The notes: generated by a model not told the origin, from the letters alone. DNA of 42,166 nucleotides from Fidelibacterota bacterium (GCA_024278595.1 JAJRSW010000121.1:1-42166); one strand, 5' to 3'. Shown: positions 31,321 to 41,205, numbered from the stretch's first letter. Numbers and translations: made by a program.

Positions 31321-34128
31321 ATGATTAAATCGATTCTCACCATCATGTTGCTGCTTGGGCTGTCAACAGCTTCTTTAAGCGCCGAATCACTTAAGGTCGC
31401 AGTTATTCGTGTGGCCTTCCAGCCGGATAATTCTCCTGCCACAACCGGGGATGGTACCTTTATCATGGAGGATACTTCTGGTCTGGTTTGTGCAGACTGG
31501 TCTTTGGACCCACCGCCCCACGCAAGCACCTATTTTAAGGACCACCTCAGAGCCGCCGACAACTACTGGCAACGCGTCAGTAATGGTCACATTACCATTG
31601 ATTTGGATAATTCAACGGTCTATCCCTTGAGCGAGGACGAGGCATTTGAATTGCCCCATGACATGCTCTACTACCATCCCTATCTGGAAGATTTTGATGA
31701 AACCGGTAAGTTGTATGAATTGGGTCGTGATGCCCTGGCTTTAGCCGACCCCTATATTGACTTTAGCGATTATTCGACCATCATTCTGGCTCACGCCGGC
31801 ATGGGTGGTGATTTTGCTTTTGCCCTGGATCCCACCCCGGGCAACATTCCATCTGCTTACCTTTCCCAGGCCGATTTTCTGGAATATGGATCCCTCAGTA
31901 CGGACGAAAAAGATCTGGATGATCTGATAATCATTCCTGAATCACAAAATTTCCTGCAATACGAGGAGACCCGCAACCTGTTTGAAAATGCTGAAGATCC
32001 TTGTTTTTATCAGGTTGGGCTAAATGGAACACTGGCGCTAATGTTGGGCTTTCATCTGGGATTACCACCACTCTATAACACAGAGACCGGTCTTTCCCTG
32101 GTGGGTGGTTTTGCCCTCATGGATCAGGGCTCCAACAACTTTCATGGTATCGCACCAGCATTTCCTGATCCATATACCAGGATCAAAGCTGGCTGGGTAT
32201 CCGCCAATGAACAGGGGATCGGTGCTCAGGTAAGCCTTGCGCCAGATGACGCGCCGGTGCGCGTTTCGATCTCTGAAAGCGAATATTATCTACTGGAGAA
32301 CCGCCAAAGAGATTTAATCCAGCCTGATGATATGATCCAGTGGATCGATAAAGCTGGTTATGACACAGTCTCAGTGGAGCTGAGTTCTGGGGGCGTGGTT
32401 TTGCGTGTTGATGAACAACATGCCGGTTTACCTGGTAATGGCCTGCACATCTGGCATGTCGATGAATCGGCCTGGTTCACCAATGACAACCCCAATGGCG
32501 GTGACATCCAACTGGTAGACTTTGTTGAAGCTGATGGGGCTCAGGACATGGGTCACACCACCCAATTACTCTTTGCTGATTATCTCGAGACTGGTTGGTG
32601 GTTTGATCCCTGGTTCGCCGGGAATGCGGGTTGGTTTCACTTGAATCGCAAGCAGGAAGTCATTGGGGACAGTTTATTAAGTTTTTCATCCTCAACATTT
32701 CCGGCCACGATCTCAAATGCTGGTACGCCCAGTCATCTCAGGATCGAGAACATCTCAAAGAATAGCTCAAATATGAGTTTCTCCATTGCTTCGGATCGAT
32801 TGGTTGCAACTGACGGGATAGCTTCATTTATCGGCTGGGGTTCTACACAAAATGACCTGTGGGCTTTTAATGCAGACTCAACCCGGATTCTGGAATGTGA
32901 ATATGATTCAGGAAAACTGACTAACTCAGTTAACACCCTGGCAGATCCGGCCGTCATCTTCAATGGTAGTGACTACTCGTTTCAATTTAGATACCCAATT
33001 ATTGTACCCTCATTACCGTCCGGTATTCGTTTGCATAGCATTGTAACCGATTATTCAATAGCGCACGCGACCCTCGATTCCTTATTTGAATTCGCTGATT
33101 ATGGTCAGCATTTTATGTATTATGCTAAACGCGGATCAGACTATACCAGTGTATTCTGGAGACCTGAATTGGGGGAGACCACCATTTCAACGCTGATCAG
33201 TCAGCCGCAGGCCAGATTTCTAACCGCATACGGTTTTAAAATATTTTATGGAGACCATGCTGATCGGCCACTACCGGTTGGCGTAAGACATCGGAACTAC
33301 TACGATCGTGTTGAAGGGACAGATATCCTTTCGTGGTCAACTGGTGAGAACGCTTTAAAAATCACCAATCTTGAAGCAAATACACAGAATTATATCAGCA
33401 TGGATCGACCTGAGCACATCATTCCCCTGGATCTGGATGACGATGGGATCTATGAGATAGCACTATTTTACCCACAATCAATTAAGGTGATTAACCAGGC
33501 CGAAGTAGCCTGGAATGGTAATCCCGTCACTGTTCAACCCTATTATGGTAATCCGGTCATTGGTCCTCTGGTGGACGGTGAACTCGGTATCTTTTTACGT
33601 CACCAGAGTGGGTACACCATTATTTCACCAACAGGTGAACTCTTGGAGACTGGTGTGTTGCCCCAGGTTATGGGTGAGATCTCGAACACACTACGGATTG
33701 AAGAGGGCTTGAGCCTGCTTCTATCTGGTGCTGACTTGTTGTATTTTGAATATGACAACCAGGATCGAAGTGAGGTATTCTGGAGTGATCCCCAGGGTAA
33801 CCTGTCTGGGACCAGGATGGTTGAGCTCACAGGTTATTCGCCAGAGAACCCTCGTGATATCGGCCGCGACACTTTCTACAATTATCCAAACCCGGTAAAG
33901 GGGCGTAGCACCACCATTAGAGCCTGGATTGGTGAGGTGGACACCTGGACCATTGAAATATTCTCCTTGAGCGGTGCCCAGGTCAGCTATACAGAAGAAG
34001 CGGTCAAACAGAAAAATGCCTACAATGAGTGGGTCTGGGACGCAGCTTCAATTTCTAATGGTGTTTTTCTGGCTCAGATCGTGGCTGGTGATCAAGCAGA
34101 GATCATTAAGATCGCCATTATCCGATGA
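31321..34128 (+). CDS. M6-peptidase-like secreted protein with degenerate active site and T9SS sorting domain
   Basis: 935 residues, signal peptide about 1-20 (ending TASLSAE). The N-terminal half follows the M6 (immune inhibitor A-like) layout: YFKDHLRAADNYWQRVSNGH, the metal region around residue 240, then LPPLYNTETGLSLVGGFALM and the D-x-S-N-F-H-G turn. Aligned on the conserved GLPxLY, the HExGH motif is replaced by LMLGF (residues 240-244), so zinc ligands and the catalytic Glu are gone. A C-terminal beta-rich segment ends with a T9SS-type domain: FYNYPNPVKGRSTTIRAWIG, IEIFSLSGAQVSY, ending IIKIAIIR. It overlaps the next gene by ATGA, so I infer co-expression with the gluzincin fusion. 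Confidence 0.85.
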   Translation: MIKSILTIMLLLGLSTASLSAESLKVAVIRVAFQPDNSPATTGDGTFIMEDTSGLVCADWSLDPPPHASTYFKDHLRAADNYWQRVSNGHITIDLDNSTVYPLSEDEAFELPHDMLYYHPYLEDFDETGKLYELGRDALALADPYIDFSDYSTIILAHAGMGGDFAFALDPTPGNIPSAYLSQADFLEYGSLSTDEKDLDDLIIIPESQNFLQYEETRNLFENAEDPCFYQVGLNGTLALMLGFHLGLPPLYNTETGLSLVGGFALMDQGSNNFHGIAPAFPDPYTRIKAGWVSANEQGIGAQVSLAPDDAPVRVSISESEYYLLENRQRDLIQPDDMIQWIDKAGYDTVSVELSSGGVVLRVDEQHAGLPGNGLHIWHVDESAWFTNDNPNGGDIQLVDFVEADGAQDMGHTTQLLFADYLETGWWFDPWFAGNAGWFHLNRKQEVIGDSLLSFSSSTFPATISNAGTPSHLRIENISKNSSNMSFSIASDRLVATDGIASFIGWGSTQNDLWAFNADSTRILECEYDSGKLTNSVNTLADPAVIFNGSDYSFQFRYPIIVPSLPSGIRLHSIVTDYSIAHATLDSLFEFADYGQHFMYYAKRGSDYTSVFWRPELGETTISTLISQPQARFLTAYGFKIFYGDHADRPLPVGVRHRNYYDRVEGTDILSWSTGENALKITNLEANTQNYISMDRPEHIIPLDLDDDGIYEIALFYPQSIKVINQAEVAWNGNPVTVQPYYGNPVIGPLVDGELGIFLRHQSGYTIISPTGELLETGVLPQVMGEISNTLRIEEGLSLLLSGADLLYFEYDNQDRSEVFWSDPQGNLSGTRMVELTGYSPENPRDIGRDTFYNYPNPVKGRSTTIRAWIGEVDTWTIEIFSLSGAQVSYTEEAVKQKNAYNEWVWDAASISNGVFLAQIVAGDQAEIIKIAIIR

Positions 34129-37100
34129 TCCTCTTTAAAACTGCTTTAAGCCTTATTTCCCTTGCGGGACTTGTGTTCGCACAGGGTTTTAATCATCCCG
34201 AACTGGAGTGGAAAACCATCGAAGGCGAGTATTTCATAGTTCATTATCATCAGAATACGGCCTGGACCGCTAATGAAGCACTGCATATAGCTGATGATAT
34301 TTACCCTGCCATCACCAGTTTATATCATTACAAACCGGAGGAAAAAACCCACATCATTATTAGGGATACAGATGATTATGCCAACGGAGGTGCCTATTAT
34401 TTTGATAATAAGATCGAGATCTGGGCCATGCCTCTGGATTATGAACTACGTGGTTCACACTACTGGTTACGCGATGTGATCACGCATGAATTTACCCACA
34501 TCATCAGCTTAAGGGCATCCCGAAAAATGCCTGGCAATGTTCCTGCGGCCTACCTGCAGGTCATCTCCTACGAGCCAGAACGCCGGGAAGATGTCTTGTA
34601 TGGGTATCCGAACGGTATTGCATCCTATCCTTTACCATCTGTGGTTGTACCCATGTGGTGGGCGGAAGGCATCGCCCAATTCCAATCGGACACCATGCGT
34701 TGGGATTGGTGGGATAGTATTCGTGATATGATCCTGCGTGACCGGATAAAATATTCTAATGTGCTGACACTCAACGAGATGGACGGCTTCGGTAAGGTGG
34801 GGATCGGGAATGAAAGTGTCTATGATCAGGGCTTTGGTCTGGTGCGATATATCGCCCATGAATATGGTCAGGATGTTCTGCAAAGGATCACAGAACGCAT
34901 CAGTGGACCGCTCCATTACCGCTTTTACAAAGCGCTGGAAACTGAAACCGGGCTGCCGCCACAAATCCTATGGCAGCAGTGGATCGCTCAATTGGAACAA
35001 AGGCAGAGCAGATCTTTTAAGCCGGAGGAGGCGATTTCCCCGGTAAAATTCATCCAACGTGAAGGTGGAGCCAACTTTTATCCTCGCTGGAATTCTGCGG
35101 GAACCAGTATTGGCTTCATTTCAAGTGCCGGTGAAACCTATTTATCCCGGACTGCTCTATTTATCAAAGATTCCACTGGAAAAGCTGAAAAGGTGATCCC
35201 TACGGCAGAGGGATTTGACTGGAGTCCAGATGGGGTGCATCTGGTTTATGCCCGCAAAGAATTCTACGATGGGGGCATCCCGGATCCGCGAACGATGCAT
35301 CAGCGCAAGCACCACCTCTCATCATTTCAGTCTGCTCAAACCGATGCTAGTTGTGGACGCTGCCAATTCCTCATAAGCGGATCTCGGTTTTCTGATCTAT
35401 TTATTGCCCATCGCGATAGTCTTGATGACGAGCAGCAGCTCACCTTTGGTGAACGGGTCAAGAACCCGGCCTGGTCACCCGATGGATCCAGCATTGCCTT
35501 TGTAAACCTGCGCGATGGCTCTAATAATCTCTGTCTGGCTTTCCCGGCCCATCCCGACAGCATTCTTCAATTGACCTACCTGGATCCAGGAACTCAGCTC
35601 TATGCACCACGCTGGTCACCGGACGGGCGCAGTATCATTTTTGATTATACATCCGGGAGCAACCGTGATATTGCCATTTATGACCTCAAGACCAGATCGA
35701 TCATGCCCGTGTTGGATCAAGTCTGGGATGAACGAGACCCTGTATTTAAAAGTGATTACCAGATCCTCTACAGTGATGACCGCACCGGAATATTTAATCT
35801 TTATAGCTATGACCTGGTGACTGGGGAGAATCAACGTCTCACCAATGTCCAGGGAGGGGCTTTTCAGGCAGAATGGCAGTCTGGGCAGGTGGTCTACTCA
35901 CTCTATGATAGTCTGGGCTTTAATATCGCTGTTCTGGACGATTCAGAGCTATTGTCAGTGGCGACCGAGGCTCTGGATCTCTCTGTTGATCGGATCATCT
36001 CACCGACCTGGGTCCGCCACACTGAGGAAAAGGCCAGTGACGATTATACGATCCAGTATGGTCCCATGTTTCTTTTACCAAAAATGCAGATCGAAATTGA
36101 TAATCATAAAAATACCATCGTCTATAAACCGGGTTTTTATTTCTTTTCTGATGAGATCATTAGTAATTATTCCATGGTAGGTGGCTTTGGCATTGCGCCG
36201 AATAAAGATATGGATATTTTCCTTTCCACCCGGTACCGGGGCTTTCTGCCAACTCTCACTTTTGAATTCTATCAGATGATACGGCATACTGAAGAAGAAC
36301 TATGGTATTATGACCATGTCTGGCCCGCCCAGAGCGAATTGACCTTCAGTTTGACCCAGGGAATATTATCTGCTGATCTGTTGGTCCCGCCCACGCATCA
36401 TCTAACCCTGGATATTTCCGCCTCCAATTACCGTACCGCCATTGGCGCTCATACAGTCGGACCCGGTCTATCCGCCGGGGGCACAAGTTATGATTATTTC
36501 AAGGGCTGGGATTGGGGTCTGGAATGGAACTTGTCCCATATTGCTCTGCGTCAGGAACGGGGGATCAACCCGTCTGGGTATAAGACCAAAGTTGCGGTGC
36601 GGGACAATCACCACAACTTTGTGGCGGGTTATGGTTACGATGAGGACACGGAACGCTGGGGCAACCAGTACGACCTGTTCCGTTATATGAAATTCAATGC
36701 TGCTGGTTTTTATGGCTACCGGCTACCCATACCCGGGCAAATCGTACTTTCAAATACAACCGAGATCAACCTCATCGACAATAATGCCATCGATGACTTT
36801 TTCTATGAATTTGCCGGTGGTCTGCCTGGATTGAAGGGCTATCCGTTTTACAGTTTGAAAGGTAGCCGTCGTTTTGTTTCAACTTCTACTCTCAGACTGC
36901 CCATTTTCCGTGATAATTACAGCCGATTAGCCCAGCTTACCGTGCGTGATCTCTATCTGGGGTTGCATGCACAAGTTGGGGCAGCCTGGTCAGCTGATCC
37001 GAAACAGGTATCTCTAACGGATTTTTCGGCTTGGATGATGCATGAGCGTGAACAGATCGCTTTGGTACGCGACGTTGGCGTTGACCTGAGACTCGCGTTA

Positions 37101-37247
37101 AATTCTTATTATGCCTTTCCGACAGCCATAGAATTTGGAGCTTATTACGGTCTGGATGAAGTTAATGTCACAACAAATAATGATCAGGATCTAACGTATG
37201 GTGGCGAATGGCGCTACTACTGGAAGGTGTTATTTGGATTCGAATAA
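34125..37247 (+). CDS. Gluzincin peptidase-TolB-like propeller-outer-membrane barrel fusion
   Basis: 1040 residues, signal peptide about 1-20. The N-terminal gluzincin (peptidase MA-like) domain has HEFTH at residues 121-125 (ITHEFTHIISLRAS) and a downstream Glu181 in WWAEGIAQFQSD, so active-site residues look intact. The middle (about 290-620) repeats TolB/WD40-type blades: FYPRWNSAGTSIGFISS, FDWSPDGVHLVYAR, NPAWSPDGSSIAFV, APRWSPDGRSIIFD. The last 400 residues are beta-strand-rich with an aromatic C-terminus (YYWKVLFGFE), consistent with an outer-membrane surface-antigen-type barrel. Peptidase, propeller and barrel in one chain would place a protease at the outer membrane. It overlaps the M6-like gene and ends within the next gene. 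Confidence 0.8.
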   Translation: MILFKTALSLISLAGLVFAQGFNHPELEWKTIEGEYFIVHYHQNTAWTANEALHIADDIYPAITSLYHYKPEEKTHIIIRDTDDYANGGAYYFDNKIEIWAMPLDYELRGSHYWLRDVITHEFTHIISLRASRKMPGNVPAAYLQVISYEPERREDVLYGYPNGIASYPLPSVVVPMWWAEGIAQFQSDTMRWDWWDSIRDMILRDRIKYSNVLTLNEMDGFGKVGIGNESVYDQGFGLVRYIAHEYGQDVLQRITERISGPLHYRFYKALETETGLPPQILWQQWIAQLEQRQSRSFKPEEAISPVKFIQREGGANFYPRWNSAGTSIGFISSAGETYLSRTALFIKDSTGKAEKVIPTAEGFDWSPDGVHLVYARKEFYDGGIPDPRTMHQRKHHLSSFQSAQTDASCGRCQFLISGSRFSDLFIAHRDSLDDEQQLTFGERVKNPAWSPDGSSIAFVNLRDGSNNLCLAFPAHPDSILQLTYLDPGTQLYAPRWSPDGRSIIFDYTSGSNRDIAIYDLKTRSIMPVLDQVWDERDPVFKSDYQILYSDDRTGIFNLYSYDLVTGENQRLTNVQGGAFQAEWQSGQVVYSLYDSLGFNIAVLDDSELLSVATEALDLSVDRIISPTWVRHTEEKASDDYTIQYGPMFLLPKMQIEIDNHKNTIVYKPGFYFFSDEIISNYSMVGGFGIAPNKDMDIFLSTRYRGFLPTLTFEFYQMIRHTEEELWYYDHVWPAQSELTFSLTQGILSADLLVPPTHHLTLDISASNYRTAIGAHTVGPGLSAGGTSYDYFKGWDWGLEWNLSHIALRQERGINPSGYKTKVAVRDNHHNFVAGYGYDEDTERWGNQYDLFRYMKFNAAGFYGYRLPIPGQIVLSNTTEINLIDNNAIDDFFYEFAGGLPGLKGYPFYSLKGSRRFVSTSTLRLPIFRDNYSRLAQLTVRDLYLGLHAQVGAAWSADPKQVSLTDFSAWMMHEREQIALVRDVGVDLRLALNSYYAFPTAIEFGAYYGLDEVNVTTNNDQDLTYGGEWRYYWKVLFGFE

Positions 37248-37965
37248 ACGAAGAGGAACGGCGCTAGTATTTAGTGTGCTGCTAATATTGACGTCCACTG
37301 TTTTTGCCCGGGACCTGCAGTCTGGTCCAGCCAAGCTTAACGTGAATCGTACCATGTTGAAAAACTTTGTAAAGTCGCTCATCATACCCGGTTGGGGTCA
37401 ATATTCCAGCGGGCATAAAATACGCGCGATCACCTTTTTAACTGCTGAACTGGCCGGTATTTACGGGTATCAGGTAAACTACACTGGCGGGGCAGATGGA
37501 GCAACAGAGTTTAAAGCGTATGCAGATATTCATTGGGACTATGGCGTTTGGTCAGCCAACGACAATGGTGAAACAGCTTGCGGAGGGAATCTTAGAACGC
37601 ATGAAATGCCAATTATTGCGCCAGGACAACCGTTGAAAGACCACCACTTCTACGAAAATATCGGAAAATACCCTGAATTCTCCTGTGGCTGGGATGACTA
37701 TACCGATGGTGTTGTGGGCTATGATTACGATGCAGAAGAAGGTACCAATAAAGCTTACTACATTGATATGAGAACCGAATCCAATCAACTTTACCGGAAT
37801 GCTCAGGTAGCCGGCACCCTGGTTATGGTCAATCATCTGATCAGTGCTTTTGATGCGGCCCTGGGGACAGATATTACATCATTTGAAACAACTAAAATGG
37901 CTGGAAATTTCTATATTAATCCGCTGAGTACTACTAATAGTATTGGCCTGGAGGTAAAATTTTGA
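37234..37965 (+). CDS. DUF5683-like exported membrane-associated protein
   Basis: From TTG 37234 (GGAAGGTG upstream), 243 residues. N-terminal signal or anchor (LVFSVLLILTSTVFA), then the DUF5683 core SLIIPGWGQYSSGHKIRAIT followed by a hydrophobic segment. The rest, with DIHWDYGVWSANDN and DDYTDGVVGYDYDAEEG, is acidic and aromatic and leads to a helical membrane-like stretch (VAGTLVMVNHLISAFDA). Function is unknown; related proteins sit among envelope genes in FCB genomes. The longer frame to 37198 overlaps the gene before and has no ribosome binding site. It overlaps bamD at TTGA. Confidence 0.65.
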   Translation: MDSNKRRGTALVFSVLLILTSTVFARDLQSGPAKLNVNRTMLKNFVKSLIIPGWGQYSSGHKIRAITFLTAELAGIYGYQVNYTGGADGATEFKAYADIHWDYGVWSANDNGETACGGNLRTHEMPIIAPGQPLKDHHFYENIGKYPEFSCGWDDYTDGVVGYDYDAEEGTNKAYYIDMRTESNQLYRNAQVAGTLVMVNHLISAFDAALGTDITSFETTKMAGNFYINPLSTTNSIGLEVKF

Positions 37966-38759
37966 TCCGCAGTATTCCTAAAAAACTCAAATTGCCAGCA
38001 CTGGTACTGATCACCGGGTTGCTGCTCCAGTTTTGTGCGTCCCAGAAAGAAGATCTGAAATCCGGTGATATGGAAGCTACTTTTCAAAGTGGGATGGATT
38101 ACCTGGAAAAGGATAATTACCTCAAAGCTGAAGAAGTGTTCACCTTTATCATTTATAATGATCCAGCGGGGGCCTATGCAGACGATGCTCAATTTTATCT
38201 GGCTGAAACATTTTTCCGTAGAGATGAATTTCTGGTGGCTGTCAGTGAGTATGACCGGCTCATCCGTCGTATGAAGAACTCCAGCTATGTGGAAGAAGCT
38301 TTTTGGCGGAAAACGGAAGCTTACTGTGAGCTTTCCCCTGATTACCGGCTTGAACGTGATATGACGGACAAAGCCTTAAAATATCTGTACGATTTTCTGG
38401 ATATCTATCCCAATAGCAAATATCGTCCTGATGCTGATGCCCGGATCCTTGAAATGCGCGAAAAATTGGCTCGGAAGTTAATGGCTTCCGCCAAACTGTA
38501 TGATACGCTGAGAGAGTACGAATCAGCCGTATTCTACTACGACACGATCATCCAGGAGTATTCCGATACAAAACTATATGCCACTGCCCGTCTGGGCAAA
38601 GCAGGCGATATGGTTGCTCTGGAGCGGTGGGCCGAGGCGCGGGAACTGCTGAACTCAGTGGCTATCGATGGTCTGGCTGACCTGAGTCCCAAAGAAACAC
38701 TTAGATTACGAACACTGGGAGCAAAAGTAGTTAATGAGACCAGCAACGATAAAAATTGA
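37962..38759 (+). CDS. bamD: Outer-membrane assembly lipoprotein BamD
   Basis: 265 residues from TTG 37962, overlapping the preceding stop. Lipoprotein leader MIRSIPKKLKLPALVLITGL then LLQFCAS. TPR pairs in the YfiO pattern: ATFQSGMDYLEKDNYLKAEE, ADDAQFYLAETFFRRDEFLV, VEEAFWRKTEAYCELSP, RPDADARILEMREKLARK. BamD is the essential partner of BamA in outer-membrane protein insertion. Its place behind PorV-like and barrel genes fits barrel biogenesis. Confidence 0.9.
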   Translation: MIRSIPKKLKLPALVLITGLLLQFCASQKEDLKSGDMEATFQSGMDYLEKDNYLKAEEVFTFIIYNDPAGAYADDAQFYLAETFFRRDEFLVAVSEYDRLIRRMKNSSYVEEAFWRKTEAYCELSPDYRLERDMTDKALKYLYDFLDIYPNSKYRPDADARILEMREKLARKLMASAKLYDTLREYESAVFYYDTIIQEYSDTKLYATARLGKAGDMVALERWAEARELLNSVAIDGLADLSPKETLRLRTLGAKVVNETSNDKN

Positions 38760-38843
38760 AACCTGCTTTGTTCAATAACTCTTATCACCGATCAAAAGAT
38801 CTTATATCTGTAGGCGGCGATATCTACCAAGAGCACTGATACT

Positions 38844-39431
38844 GTGAAACTTTGTTTATTTGGGGGAACATTTGATCCGCCCCATAATGCCCATTTCATC
38901 ATTGCTGAAGCCATCCGGGAATCGCTTGAACTGAATAAGATCATTTTTATTCCGGCCTATAAACCACCCCATAAATTTGAGCATCTGCAAATTACACCAG
39001 TAGCACACCGCATTGCCATGCTCAAGCTATGCATTGATGATATTGCGCAATTTGAATTCTCAGATATCGAACTTAAACGTGGAGGCGTATCCTACACCAT
39101 CGATACCATCCTGGAGATAAAACAGAAACACAATATAAGTACTAATGATCTTTACTTTCTTATTGGTAGTGATAGTCTGGCCGATTTCAAATCCTGGTAC
39201 CGATGGGAAGAGGTGCTCAATGAAAGCCGGGTAATAGTGGCCCGCCGACCACGTTTTGAGAAATCTGATATTGCCGCTGATCTTCTGGCAAGAGTCACCT
39301 TCTTGAATCTACCCCGCATGGAGATCTCCAGTACAGAGATCAGAGAACGTTTTAATGTGGATCGAATGACACGTTTTTATGTTCCCGCTGTGGTTTCCGA
39401 GTATATTAAAAAAAATAAACTCTACGGATAA
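38844..39431 (+). CDS. nadD: Nicotinate-nucleotide adenylyltransferase
   Basis: 195 residues from GTG 38844. KLCLFGGTFDPPHNAHFIIA with the HxxH-type adenylation motif, IPAYKPPHKFEHLQITPVAH, then FLIGSDSLADFKSWYRWEE and SSTEIRERFN near the end, all diagnostic of NadD. Converts NaMN to NaAD in NAD synthesis. It starts 85 bp after bamD, so it may have its own promoter. Confidence 0.95.
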   Translation: MKLCLFGGTFDPPHNAHFIIAEAIRESLELNKIIFIPAYKPPHKFEHLQITPVAHRIAMLKLCIDDIAQFEFSDIELKRGGVSYTIDTILEIKQKHNISTNDLYFLIGSDSLADFKSWYRWEEVLNESRVIVARRPRFEKSDIAADLLARVTFLNLPRMEISSTEIRERFNVDRMTRFYVPAVVSEYIKKNKLYG

Positions 39432-39436
39432 AAGTT

Positions 39437-40429
39437 ATGGATGCTTTGGTCAATTCAATCGGTATGGGGGGGAACAGCGTTGTGATCGCCATCAGCGCCG
39501 CCTTGCTATTTTTTGGAGCTGAATGGCTGGTAAAGGGGGGGAGTCATCTGGCCCGGCAATATGGTGTAAAACCCATGATCGTAGGCTTGACCATCGTCGC
39601 ATTCGGAACTTCAATGCCAGAGTTCGTAGTGAGCCTCATCGCCAACGTCTGGCAGGATTCATCTACAATCGCTCTGGGTAATATTATTGGGAGCAACGTC
39701 ACCAATATTGGCCTGATACTCGGTCTGAGTGGTTTGATCTTTCCCATTACCATGCAATTCAGCCAGATCTACAAAGGACTTATCTTTCTATTTTTAGTGA
39801 GTCTCCTGCTCTACGTTTTATCCCTGGACGGTGCCATCACCAGGGGTGACGGACTGATCATGATTGTACTGCTGATTGCCTACATTTTATATCTGTATAG
39901 TCATCCTCAGGATGCTCCCACGGAAGAGTTAGATACTGATCTGAACTCAAGCATGAAAAATGTGGCTCTCGTAGTGGGAGGTAGTCTGGCTCTGTCGGTT
40001 GGTGCCTGGTTATTTGTGGAAAGTGCCGTTTGGATCGCCGATGAGTTTAACATCCCGAAAATGGTTATTGGCCTGACAATTGTCGCCGTGGGGACCAGTT
40101 TACCTGAGCTGGCGACTTCCCTGGTAGCGGCCCTGCGGAAACATGGTGAGATCTCAGTTGGCAACATCATTGGCAGCAATATTTTTAATATCCTGTTCAT
40201 CATGGGTGGGGTTGGAATGATCAAGCCGCTGGTTGTGCTTGAATCCAGGGTGATCGATGGACAGACCTTCCAAATATTTCCCCATGCTCAATACATCATC
40301 ATGATGCTGTTTGGTCTGGTATTGCTACCCCTCGGGCTACGTCACCGGATCGGTCGCTTTACCGGTACTATTCTTTTGACAGGCTATATCGGCTTCTATA
40401 TCTATCTCTTTTATGGTCGTGCCGGATAG
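39437..40429 (+). CDS. Calcium/cation antiporter (CaCA family, YrbG-like)
   Basis: 330 residues, about ten membrane helices. Two inverted alpha-repeats carry the exchanger signature: GTSMPEFVVSLIANVWQDSS, IALGNIIGSNVTNIGLIL in the first half and GTSLPELATSLVAALRKHGE, ISVGNIIGSNIFNILFIM in the second, each with the conserved Pro-Glu pair. Likely Na+/Ca2+ or K+-dependent exchange; E. coli YrbG is the nearest type. The start at 39437 is 5 bp after nadD. Confidence 0.92.
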   Translation: MDALVNSIGMGGNSVVIAISAALLFFGAEWLVKGGSHLARQYGVKPMIVGLTIVAFGTSMPEFVVSLIANVWQDSSTIALGNIIGSNVTNIGLILGLSGLIFPITMQFSQIYKGLIFLFLVSLLLYVLSLDGAITRGDGLIMIVLLIAYILYLYSHPQDAPTEELDTDLNSSMKNVALVVGGSLALSVGAWLFVESAVWIADEFNIPKMVIGLTIVAVGTSLPELATSLVAALRKHGEISVGNIIGSNIFNILFIMGGVGMIKPLVVLESRVIDGQTFQIFPHAQYIIMMLFGLVLLPLGLRHRIGRFTGTILLTGYIGFYIYLFYGRAG

Positions 40430-40440
40430 GAAATAGCCCC

Positions 40441-41205
40441 ATGGTTGAGAGCCAGAATATTCAGAAGATAGAGCCCTACCAACGTTTGGCTGCCTATTAT
40501 GATCAACTCATGGATTACATTGATTACGATATTTGGGTAGCTGATATTGAGTTGCTGGTCAAGCCCTTTTCACCTGGATCGAACTGGCTTGATATATCCT
40601 GTGGTACAGGTTCCATGGCGATCAGATTAGCCAGGAATGGTCGCAAAATGACAGCTGTTGATCTGAGTCAACCCATGATAAAACTATCCATGGAGAAAGC
40701 AAAAAAGGCTGATGTACAGATCGATTTTCAAGTGGGTGATATGGTCAGTTATTCAGCTGACCAGTTATACGATGTGATCATCAATCTGCATGATGGCTTG
40801 AATTATCTCCTGAATGTGACTGATATTCAGTCGTTTATGGATCATACCTATAACTTGTTATCGCCTGGTGGAATCCTCTTATTTGATGTCGTCACACCTT
40901 TACTCTGTCAGACTCATTTTCGGGGTTACCGCGAGATATTCAATGATGAGCAGGGTGGCTATGAACGTTATACCAGTTACGATCCCGCATCCCGACTGGC
41001 CCGGTCAGTTTTCACCCTTAACACCCATGATGCAGATACCGTGGAAGTTGAAACCCATATTCAAAAGGCCTATGAGCAGGCTGATATAGAATCCTTTTGC
41101 CAGGACTCAAAATATGAGTGGTGGCAGATCATCGATGATGAAACCTTGAAAACAGGATGTCCTGAGTCAGAGCGTTACCTGGTTATGTTGAGGAAAATAG
41201 TATGA
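40441..41205 (+). CDS. Class I SAM-dependent methyltransferase
   Basis: 254 residues. Motif I WLDISCGTGSMAIRLARNGR (about 42-61), then TAVDLSQPMIKLSMEKAK and a motif-IV-like VIINLHDGLNYLLNV. Substrate unknown. Distinct from Pcm. It overlaps ftsE by 4 nt (GTATGA), suggesting it is translated with the FtsEX genes. Confidence 0.85.
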   Translation: MVESQNIQKIEPYQRLAAYYDQLMDYIDYDIWVADIELLVKPFSPGSNWLDISCGTGSMAIRLARNGRKMTAVDLSQPMIKLSMEKAKKADVQIDFQVGDMVSYSADQLYDVIINLHDGLNYLLNVTDIQSFMDHTYNLLSPGGILLFDVVTPLLCQTHFRGYREIFNDEQGGYERYTSYDPASRLARSVFTLNTHDADTVEVETHIQKAYEQADIESFCQDSKYEWWQIIDDETLKTGCPESERYLVMLRKIV

